A stretch of 64,000 nucleotides of DNA from Stenotrophomonas bentonitica (GTDB lineage Bacteria; Pseudomonadota; Gammaproteobacteria; Xanthomonadales; Xanthomonadaceae). Under the pieces are notes generated by a model. The model had not been told where the DNA came from, made no database searches, and worked only from the letters and a program-made list of their open reading frames with translations. Below, piece after piece: positions 23,872-30,958 of this stretch; position 1 is the first letter of the stretch; every line of letters begins with the position of its first letter. The stretch lies in assembly GCF_002887735.1 (NCBI RefSeq), contig NZ_PKQP01000007.1, positions 1-64,000 on the forward strand, read 5' to 3'. The position numbers and the translations under genes were made by a program.

Positions 23872-26046
23872 CTAGAGCGGCAGTTCCAGCTGAAGGCGCA
23901 GCAGCGGGGATGCCCTGCGCTGGCGCCGCAGCTGCTCGGTACCGTCTTCGCTGACCCGCTCCTGCCCCGTGTGCAGCGCCCGGTGCAGCGCGTTGTTGAG
24001 GCTCAGCCGCAGCTTGCTGCCTGCGCGCAGCGACCACAGCGAGTACAGGTCCAACTCGCGCCCATACGCACTGATCTCGAACTGGCCGGGGCTGACCTGC
24101 ACCGTGCCGCCGGTGCGGTAAGTGTAACTGCCGCCGACCGTCCAGCCGGTGCGGATCTCGTAGTCCGCGCCCAGGGTGCCGCTGAAGCGTACCTGCTCAT
24201 CAAGACGGTTGTCCGGACCGGGCACATCATCCACGCGCGAATCGTTGGCGGTCGCATTGAAACGCACCGCCACGGCCGGCGCGCCTGCGATCAACTGCGG
24301 CAGACGGAATGCCGTATCCATCTCCAGCCCCCAGGTCATCGCGGTGCCGCCGTTGACCGGCGTGGCCACCCAGCGCCCGTCCTGCAGATGCGTTTCAGTG
24401 CGGATCACCTCACTGATCCGGCGCGCATAACCGCCGATGCTGAGCTGCGCGCCGTCCTTGCCGTAGGTTTCGTAGGACAGGTCCACGCCGGTCGCCAGTT
24501 CGGGCCGCAGCGCCGGGTTGCCGCGTTCGTCGGGGTTGAGCGGGCGGTTGTTGGTCGAGGTGTACGGGCGCGGGATCAGCGAGGCCAGCGTAGGCGATCG
24601 ATAGGTGCGGGTCAGCGCGACGCGCAGCTGGTCGCCCCGGGTGCCGGGCATTTTCCAGAGTGACTGCAACACCGGTGAGAGCACCTGGTCACGGCGCTGG
24701 ATGCCGCTGAAGCTGCTGCCGTCACTGCGGGTATCGATCTGTTCCCAGCGTGCGCCGGCATAGAGGGACCAGCGCTCGCTCAGCGAGATGTCATCCTGCA
24801 CGTACAGCGCCAGGCGACGGATGCGCGCGTCGAAAGCCAGATCGCTGATCGCCACCACGCCGCCCTCGTGGACAGGCAACAGCTGCTGCACGCGTGCTTC
24901 ATCACGGCGATCTTCGCTGCCCTCCCAGCCGAGCTGCAGCGCATGCCGCCCGCGGGCGGGCAGCGTGTACTTGCCACTGCTGTTCAGATCGCCCACGGTC
25001 AACCGCGCGTCGGTGTAGTCCTCCAGGTTCTGTCGCCCATCCGCCGCCTGGCCCTGTTCCCGATAGGTGTAGCGCTCGCGGTTGCCGCCCAGGCGCAGTT
25101 TGGTGGTGAACGTGCCGCCCCGTTCGAACGCCCGCGTCCACGTCATGCTGCCATTGGCCTGCGCCACGTCGATGCGCGTGCGTTGTTGATAGCGGGTGGT
25201 CTGCAGTGGGGCGCCGAGCGTGGTGGCCCAGTCGATGTCGGTGATGCGGTTGAACCGGCTCGCATCGGCGAAGCCCTGCAGCGCGAAGGTGTCCCCGTTC
25301 TCCAGCGTCGCTTCAAGGCTGGGGGCCAGTGAAAGCACATCGCGGTTTCCGCTGGCGCGCAGGGAGGTGTCACGCAGGGTGGTCGGTATTCCCTGCCGAT
25401 TCCATGCACGCTCGGTACCGGTTTCCTCGACCAGGAACTCGCGGCGCGATGCGGTCGCCGTGATCGCGCTGCTGCGGTGGTCGGCGCGCCGGTTGCGCTG
25501 CCAGCTGACCGAGGGCGTGTTCCGGCCATTGCTGTTGCCCCAGGCTACCGACAGCTGCCCGCTGTCCTTTCGCGCGCCTGCGGCCAGCACGATGTTGATC
25601 GAGCCGGCGATCGCTTCGGCGCGCTGGTCGGCGGTGGGTGCGCGGATGATCTCCACGCGCTCGACCATCTCCGGCGTGAGCGAGTCCAGGTCGAACCCGG
25701 CGGGCGCTTTCTGGCCGTTGAGCAGGATCTGGGTATAGCCCGCACCCAACCCCCGCAGTGACAGCGTGCCGCTGCGGCCGGGCGCACCCGTGCCGACGGT
25801 AATGCCGGGCAGGCGTTTGAGCGCATCCACCAGGCCGATGTCGCCGTACTGGCGCAGCGCTTCAGCGCCGACCACGATCCGGGTGGCGGTGTCCTCGCGG
25901 CGTGCGTCGTACACGGTGCCCTGCACCTGCACGGTCTCCAGTTCGGTGGGCGGCGGCGCCTGCGGTGCGGGCAGTGACTGTGCAGCGCTGGAGAACGCGG
26001 CACACAGCGGGGTCAGGGCAAGTACGGTGCGGAACGTCGGTGACAT
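23872..26046 (-). CDS. TonB-dependent receptor
   Basis: The 724-residue outer-membrane protein has a signal peptide (about 22 residues, ending FSSAAQ), a proline-rich linker, a TonB box-like ELETVQVQGTV, a plug (IEVIRAPTA-like VERVEIIRAPTADQ and AIAGSINIVL) and a barrel ending LRLQLELPL. TYRSPTLASLIPRPYTSTNNRPL is a conserved late barrel motif. The ligand is unknown. It is monocistronic, facing the desaturase gene at its 3' end. The 116 bases between it and the M56-M23 gene show a GC-rich leader only. It could import an iron chelate or a peptide; nothing in the context discriminates. Confidence 0.9.
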   Translation of the reverse strand: MSPTFRTVLALTPLCAAFSSAAQSLPAPQAPPPTELETVQVQGTVYDARREDTATRIVVGAEALRQYGDIGLVDALKRLPGITVGTGAPGRSGTLSLRGLGAGYTQILLNGQKAPAGFDLDSLTPEMVERVEIIRAPTADQRAEAIAGSINIVLAAGARKDSGQLSVAWGNSNGRNTPSVSWQRNRRADHRSSAITATASRREFLVEETGTERAWNRQGIPTTLRDTSLRASGNRDVLSLAPSLEATLENGDTFALQGFADASRFNRITDIDWATTLGAPLQTTRYQQRTRIDVAQANGSMTWTRAFERGGTFTTKLRLGGNRERYTYREQGQAADGRQNLEDYTDARLTVGDLNSSGKYTLPARGRHALQLGWEGSEDRRDEARVQQLLPVHEGGVVAISDLAFDARIRRLALYVQDDISLSERWSLYAGARWEQIDTRSDGSSFSGIQRRDQVLSPVLQSLWKMPGTRGDQLRVALTRTYRSPTLASLIPRPYTSTNNRPLNPDERGNPALRPELATGVDLSYETYGKDGAQLSIGGYARRISEVIRTETHLQDGRWVATPVNGGTAMTWGLEMDTAFRLPQLIAGAPAVAVRFNATANDSRVDDVPGPDNRLDEQVRFSGTLGADYEIRTGWTVGGSYTYRTGGTVQVSPGQFEISAYGRELDLYSLWSLRAGSKLRLSLNNALHRALHTGQERVSEDGTEQLRRQRRASPLLRLQLELPL

Positions 26047-26162
26047 GGGGCGGTCCGTGCAGGAGGGCAGGGGGCATTTCGCGGGGCAACACGCGCCCCT
26101 CCTGTGGCCAGGAAAACGAAATGCAGCGGAGGGGCGGATGTGTGGGGGGAGCGGTCAGCCGG

Positions 26163-27665
26163 TCATGGCAGATGCGCCTGCGGGTTGACGCGCTCGCCGT
26201 TGCGGAGCATTTCCAGGTGCAGGTGCGGACCGGTCACGCGTCCGGTGCTGCCGACGCGGGCGATCTGCTCGCCGGCCTGCACCTGCTGCCCGACCACGAC
26301 ATCGGTGCCCTGCAGGTGCGCATACAGCGTCTGCCAGCCTTGGCCGTGATCGATCACCACCACCGTGCCGTACTGGGGACCGTCCGGGTAGGCAGTCGTG
26401 GCCGCGACGACGCGCCCGTCGGCGGGGGCCAGCACGGGCGTGCCGGAGCGTGCACCGAAATCGGTGCCGCGGTGCGGCCGCTGCCGGATGCTGCCGGTGT
26501 CGCCGAAGTGACCGGTGACCCGCGGTGTCGCCAGCGGCGCCTGGAAACGTATCTCGCTGGAGCGCTGGCGCAACGGTGGCAATGGCAGGGGCAGTACGGC
26601 ATGCGTCATCGAGGCCGCAGGCGGCGCATTGCCGGCGGCAGGATCCGGCAGCGGCCGCGCCGTACTCGCCTGCATCACCATCAGCAGACTCCCGACCAGC
26701 AGCGCGCTGCCCAGCAGCATCACGCGCCGTGATCGTGCCAGCGGCCGCGCGGCATCGCCATGCAGCATGTGGCGGATGCGGATTTCATGGCCGGCCAGAT
26801 CGCGGTGGGTCAGTGCCTGGGCAGGCGTGCGGGCGGCGGCGGACAGGCGCAGCGTGCGCACATAGGCGGTGGCGAACTCGCGCCCGCCCTGGGCGTCTTC
26901 GGCGAGTGCCCGCGCATCGCAGCGCAGTTCTGCCGCCAGCTGCACGCGTGCGGTGAGGCGGGGCAGGAACGGGTTGAACCACAGCAGGGCGTTGATCACC
27001 GCCATCAGACCCGCGCGCTGCGGATCGCGGCGCACCAGGTGCGCTGCTTCATGGCCGAGGATCAGGCTCAACGCACGGTCCTCCAGGTGTGCCAGGGCCG
27101 ACCGGGGCAGCACGATCATCGGTCGTGGCCAGCGCACTGCGAACGGGCTCACCGGCACTGCGCTGAGGCGACAGACAACGCCGGCCGACATCAGCCGCTG
27201 CGCGCAGGCACGGCTGCGCGGTCCCGGCCAGTCTGCGGGCGTGATCGGGGTCGTGGCGCGGCACAGCCGGGCCGTGGCCCGCATGCCGTAGGCCACGCGC
27301 AGCAAGGCGACGCCCAGGCCGGCGAAATACAGCGCCGCCAGCAGCATGGCGGTGGAAGGACGTATCCAGGGAGAGGTCGCCGCAACGCCGCCGGCGGTGC
27401 CGGCGTCTCCCAGGTCCAACGCGACCGGCAGCGGCATCGTCAGCACGGGCGGCAGCGCGACAAGCGGTGCGGGCACCCACAGCGCCACCAGCGTCGACAG
27501 CAGCACGGGCATCACCGCCAGCAACCACAGCCCCAGCCAGTAGCCATAGGCCGCGTGGGACAGGCCCAGGTGGCGGTGGAGGCGTTGGCCGGCAACCCAG
27601 GCCAGCCCGCCAGCGGCGAGGGCGCCCGCGGCCTGCACCGCCCAGAATCCCAGCGTCAGGCTCAT
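26163..27665 (-). CDS. fusion of BlaR1-like M56 membrane peptidase and M23 (LytM) peptidase
   Basis: The 500-residue protein begins with membrane helices (about 1-25, 42-65 and 105-125) and an M56 zinc site HEAAH at residues 205-209, as in BlaR1/MecR1. Another hydrophobic segment lies near 330-350. Instead of a penicillin-binding sensor, the C-terminus is an M23 endopeptidase domain with HRGTD (His 398, Asp 402) and PHLHLE (His 481, His 483), all zinc-site residues present. It probably cleaves or binds peptidoglycan outside while signalling inside to the BlaI-like repressor encoded just before it; the two genes overlap by 4 bp. This is an unusual sensor architecture. A much longer open frame upstream is antisense noise. 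Confidence 0.85.
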   Translation of the reverse strand: MSLTLGFWAVQAAGALAAGGLAWVAGQRLHRHLGLSHAAYGYWLGLWLLAVMPVLLSTLVALWVPAPLVALPPVLTMPLPVALDLGDAGTAGGVAATSPWIRPSTAMLLAALYFAGLGVALLRVAYGMRATARLCRATTPITPADWPGPRSRACAQRLMSAGVVCRLSAVPVSPFAVRWPRPMIVLPRSALAHLEDRALSLILGHEAAHLVRRDPQRAGLMAVINALLWFNPFLPRLTARVQLAAELRCDARALAEDAQGGREFATAYVRTLRLSAAARTPAQALTHRDLAGHEIRIRHMLHGDAARPLARSRRVMLLGSALLVGSLLMVMQASTARPLPDPAAGNAPPAASMTHAVLPLPLPPLRQRSSEIRFQAPLATPRVTGHFGDTGSIRQRPHRGTDFGARSGTPVLAPADGRVVAATTAYPDGPQYGTVVVIDHGQGWQTLYAHLQGTDVVVGQQVQAGEQIARVGSTGRVTGPHLHLEMLRNGERVNPQAHLP

Positions 27666-28048
27666 GCCTGGTCGTCCTTGGCAGGTGCACGCAGCAGCGC
27701 GTCGAGCTGCTGCAGCTCCTGTTCGCTGAGCAGGCGGCTGTCGGCGAACGCCTGGGCCGGCAACGCGCCATCGATTTCCAGCACCCGGCGCGCGAAGTCG
27801 GTGCTGAGGGCGGCCAGCGTGGCGACCTTGCCGACCCGGGCGCGGTACATGTTCAACCCGTGCTCGACGGTTTCTTCGACCAGTCCCTTGTCGATCATCC
27901 GTTCCAGCGTCTTGCGCGTGGAGGAATAGGACCAGTCGAGCGCGGCCACGGCGCCGTTGTGCACTTCGCGCGCGCTGCAGGCGCCCTGGCGCCACAGTGC
28001 CTTGAGCAGTTCGAGCTCGGCGTTGGAGGGGGTAGGCAGCGCGGACAT
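27662..28048 (-). CDS. BlaI/MecI-family transcriptional repressor
   Basis: The 128-residue protein has the winged helix of BlaI repressors: NAELELLKALWRQGACSAREV and SYSSTRKTLERMIDKGLVEE. Family members dimerise through their C-terminal half and are inactivated by proteolysis when the partner M56 peptidase is triggered. Its gene precedes the M56-M23 gene, overlapping it by 4 bp, as in bla and mec systems. Three copies of a TGTCGCA half-site lie 22-49 bases upstream of the ATG, so autoregulation is likely. The regulated stress may be cell-wall damage rather than beta-lactams, because no beta-lactamase gene is adjacent. Confidence 0.9.
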   Translation of the reverse strand: MSALPTPSNAELELLKALWRQGACSAREVHNGAVAALDWSYSSTRKTLERMIDKGLVEETVEHGLNMYRARVGKVATLAALSTDFARRVLEIDGALPAQAFADSRLLSEQELQQLDALLRAPAKDDQA

Positions 28049-28069
28049 GGGAATCCCGGTTTGGCGGAG

Positions 28070-28097
28070 TGTCGCAAGTGTGCGACATATGTCGCAC
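28070..28097. promoter_or_regulatory. overlapping BlaI-type operators with three TGTCGCA half-sites
   Basis: TGTCGCA (28070-28076), its inverse TGCGACA (28081-28087) and TGTCGCA again (28090-28096) alternate. They give two overlapping palindromes: arms TGTCGCA/TGCGACA with a 4-base spacer, and the perfect 18-mer GTGCGACATATGTCGCAC. They lie directly upstream of the BlaI-like gene. Confidence 0.75.
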
Positions 28098-28114
28098 GGA
28101 ATGCAACCGCAAGG

Positions 28115-28134
28115 GCATTGATGCGGATCAATGC
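28115..28134. promoter_or_regulatory. perfect FNR/ANR-type box upstream of the oleate hydratase gene
   Basis: GCATTGAT and ATCAATGC are perfect inverted arms around GCGG. The inner 14 bases, TTGATGCGGATCAA, match the FNR/ANR consensus TTGAT-N4-ATCAA exactly. The site is 136 bases before the oleate hydratase ATG and 67 bases before the divergent BlaI-like gene, so it could act on either. Confidence 0.6.
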
Positions 28135-28269
28135 CGTCACAGGTGGGGTGCGTACCATCGTGGTGTGCAGCGCGGTGCCAGGAGGGGCCGCGAGCGGTAG
28201 GGAAGCCGTGCTGCCGGGCGCCGGGTCATCCGGTGCCTCCCGTGGGTCCATCGAATAAGGAGTGGAGAT

Positions 28270-30243
28270 ATGGCTGCCGAGGAAAAGAACGTGCACACCG
28301 CGACGGTGATCGACAAGGAGCCCGACGCAACGGGTGGCTACTGGTCCAACCGGCCGGAGAACACGCTGCCGCCGCCGGACATGATGGGCGCCTACATGCG
28401 CAACCGCCCGGTGGCACCGGAGGGCGTGGCGACACGCAAGGCGTGGATCATCGGCACGGGCATCGCCGGCCTGGCCGCCGCGTTCTACCTCATCCGCGAT
28501 GGCGGCATGCCCGCAGGCAACATCACCCTGATCGACAGCCTGGACATCGAAGGCGGCTCGCTCGATGGCGCCGGCGACCCCGAGCAGGGTTATCTCGTTC
28601 GCGGCGGGCGCGAAATGAACTGGAACTACGACAACTTCTGGGATCTGTTCCAGGATGTGCCGGCGCTGGAGCTGCCCGCCGGCTACAGCGTACTCGACGA
28701 GTACCGGGCGGTGAACGACAACGACCCGAACTACTCCAAGGCCCGGCTGATGCACCAGCAGGGGAAGATCCAGGATTTCTCCACGTTCGGGCTGAGCAAG
28801 CCGCAGCAGTGGGAACTGGTCAAGCTCATGCTCAAGCGCAAGGAAGATCTCGACGATGTGACCATCGAGGACTACTTCAGCGACGGCTTCCTGCAGAGCA
28901 ATTTCTGGTTCTTCTGGCGCTCGATGTTCGCCTTCGAGAACTGGCAGAGTCTGCTGGAGATGAAGCTCTACATGCACCGGTTCCTGGATGCCATCGACGG
29001 ATTGAACGACATGTCCGCGCTGGTGTTCCCGAAGTACAACCAGTACGAAAGCTTCGTCAAACCGCTGGTGAAGATGCTGCGCGAGCAGGGTGTGCAGGTC
29101 ACCTTCGGCACCCGGGTATACGACCTGGAGATGCGCGTGGAGGGGGAGACGCGTACCGTCACCGGCCTGCGCTGCCGCGTGAACGGCAACGACACCCTGT
29201 TGCCGGTTGCGCAGGGCGATCTGGTGTTCGCGCTGACCGGCTCGATGACCGAGGGCACCGCCTACGGCGACATGGAGACGGTGCCGGTGCTGAAGCGCCC
29301 CCGCGAAACACCCGGGCAGGACAGTGACTGGGCGCTGTGGCACAACCTCGCCGCGCAGTCGCCGATCTTCGGCAAGCCGGCGAAATTCCATGGCGATATC
29401 GACCGCTCGATGTGGGAGTCGGCCACGCTGACCTGCCGGCCCTCGCCGCTGGTGGACAAGATCAAGGCGCTCTCGGTCAACGACCCATACTCGGGCAGGA
29501 CCGTGACCGGCGGTGTGATCACCTTCACCGACTCCAACTGGGTGCTGAGCTTCACCGTTAACCGGCAGCCGCACTTCGTCGATCAGCCCAGGGACGTGCT
29601 GGTGGTGTGGGTGTATGCGCTGCTGATGGACCAGAACGGCAACCACGTGGCCAAGCCGATGCCGGCCTGTACCGGCCGCGAGATCCTGGCCGAGCTGTGC
29701 TACCACCTGGGCATCGTCGACCAGCTTGACGAGATCGCTGCCAACACCAAGGTGCGCACCGCGCTGATGCCGTACATCACCGCGCAGTTCATGCCGCGCG
29801 CTGCCGGTGATCGCCCACACGTCGTGCCCAGGGGCTGCACCAACCTGGGCCTGCTCGGCCAGTTCGTGGAGACCCGCAACGATGTGGTGTTCACCATGGA
29901 AAGCTCGGTGCGTACCGCGCGCGTGGCGGTGTATACGCTGCTGGACCTGCCCAAGCAGGTGCCGGACCTGAGCCCGACCCAGTACGACATCCGCAACCTG
30001 GTCAAAGCCGCGCGTGCGCTCAACAACAACGAGCCCTTCCCCGGTGAGCGGCTGCTCCGGCGCGTGCTGGACAAGACCTACTTCGCGCACATCCTGCCGC
30101 CGCTGCCGGACACAGAACGCAGCCGTAGTGGTTTCGTCGAAGAGGAAGTGTCCTGGCTGGTCGGCAAGGGCAGCAGCGCGCTGAAGGATCTCTCCACGCG
30201 GCTGGAAACGCTGCGGGAGGCTCTGTCCAAGCGCGGGAAGTAG
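28270..30243 (+). CDS. ohyA: oleate hydratase
   Basis: The 657-residue FAD protein adds water to the cis-9 double bond of oleate to give 10-hydroxystearate. The FAD-binding fold starts [16 protein letters not shown] at about residues 60-75, followed by the family signature [15 protein letters not shown]. The length and the segments [23 protein letters not shown] and [11 protein letters not shown] are typical of the long bacterial OhyA group, which is known from Stenotrophomonas. A strong AAGGAGTGGAG precedes the ATG. It is monocistronic. The nearby desaturase operon makes unsaturated chains, so both may serve fatty-acid detoxification or membrane adjustment. A perfect FNR-type box upstream suggests control by oxygen level. 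Confidence 0.95.
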   Translation: MAAEEKNVHTATVIDKEPDATGGYWSNRPENTLPPPDMMGAYMRNRPVAPEGVATRKAWIIGTGIAGLAAAFYLIRDGGMPAGNITLIDSLDIEGGSLDGAGDPEQGYLVRGGREMNWNYDNFWDLFQDVPALELPAGYSVLDEYRAVNDNDPNYSKARLMHQQGKIQDFSTFGLSKPQQWELVKLMLKRKEDLDDVTIEDYFSDGFLQSNFWFFWRSMFAFENWQSLLEMKLYMHRFLDAIDGLNDMSALVFPKYNQYESFVKPLVKMLREQGVQVTFGTRVYDLEMRVEGETRTVTGLRCRVNGNDTLLPVAQGDLVFALTGSMTEGTAYGDMETVPVLKRPRETPGQDSDWALWHNLAAQSPIFGKPAKFHGDIDRSMWESATLTCRPSPLVDKIKALSVNDPYSGRTVTGGVITFTDSNWVLSFTVNRQPHFVDQPRDVLVVWVYALLMDQNGNHVAKPMPACTGREILAELCYHLGIVDQLDEIAANTKVRTALMPYITAQFMPRAAGDRPHVVPRGCTNLGLLGQFVETRNDVVFTMESSVRTARVAVYTLLDLPKQVPDLSPTQYDIRNLVKAARALNNNEPFPGERLLRRVLDKTYFAHILPPLPDTERSRSGFVEEEVSWLVGKGSSALKDLSTRLETLREALSKRGK

Positions 30244-30255
30244 GCCGGTTCCGGT

Positions 30256-30282
30256 GCCGCGGTGACCGGGGATCACCGCGGC
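30256..30282. other. perfect hairpin after the oleate hydratase gene
   Basis: GCCGCGGTGA and TCACCGCGGC pair perfectly over 10 bp around a 7-base loop, 13 bases after the stop. There is no T-run (CCCCCTCTCC follows), so it is either a weak terminator or an mRNA-stabilising 3' hairpin. Confidence 0.5.
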
Positions 30283-30355
30283 CCCCTCTCCATGCGGAGG
30301 GGGATCGGCGATACTGCAGGCTGATCGCCTGCTGTGATGCACGGACCCGCCCCAC

Positions 30356-30958
30356 ATGCCTTTTGATGCGACACCGCCTGCGGCCGAACGCCAGGATGTC
30401 ACCCGCCTGCTGCGCCGCTGGAGCGAGCAGCAGGACATCGCCGCCCGCGATCAGCTGCTTGCACTGCTGTATACGCAGCTGCGTGGCATGGCCGTGGCGC
30501 GCCTGGGCACGTCCCAGGATGGCGTGCTGCAGCCGACGGTGCTGGTGCACGAAGCACTGATGCGGATGATTGATGGCGAGGTCGGCTACCGCGACCGTGT
30601 CCACTTTCTTTCCCTGGCGGCCCTGAAGATGCGCAGCGTCCTGGTCGACCACGCGCGCGCGATGGCGGCCTCCAAACGCGGCGGTGGCGTGGTCAACCTG
30701 ACCCTGTCCCATGTCGATCGGGAAGCCAGCACGGACCATGACGCCTTGGAGGTGTTGGCGCTCAATCGCGCGCTGGAAGCACTCGCCCGACTGGATGAAC
30801 GTGCCGCCCGTACGGTGGAATGGATGTATTTCGGCGGGATGGGCCGCGAAGAGATCGCCCTGGCGCTGGATGTCTCGGTACCCACGGTCGATCGCGACCT
30901 GCGGTTCGCCAAGGCGTGGTTGAACCGCCACCTGGCCGGACCGGCCACGCGCGCATGA
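30356..30958 (+). CDS. ECF-type RNA polymerase sigma factor
   Basis: The 200-residue protein has region 2 (LYTQLRGMAVARLG through HFLSLAALKMRSVLVDHAR) and region 4 (ERAARTVEWMYFGGMGREEIALALDVSVPTVDRDLRFAK) of the ECF subfamily that is usually encoded next to a Ser/Thr kinase (TIGR02999-like, as I recall). No anti-sigma factor is present. The ATG of the following kinase gene overlaps its stop (ATGA), so the sigma factor and kinase are made together. The kinase may phosphorylate or otherwise activate the sigma factor. The regulon is unknown. Confidence 0.9.
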   Translation: MPFDATPPAAERQDVTRLLRRWSEQQDIAARDQLLALLYTQLRGMAVARLGTSQDGVLQPTVLVHEALMRMIDGEVGYRDRVHFLSLAALKMRSVLVDHARAMAASKRGGGVVNLTLSHVDREASTDHDALEVLALNRALEALARLDERAARTVEWMYFGGMGREEIALALDVSVPTVDRDLRFAKAWLNRHLAGPATRA

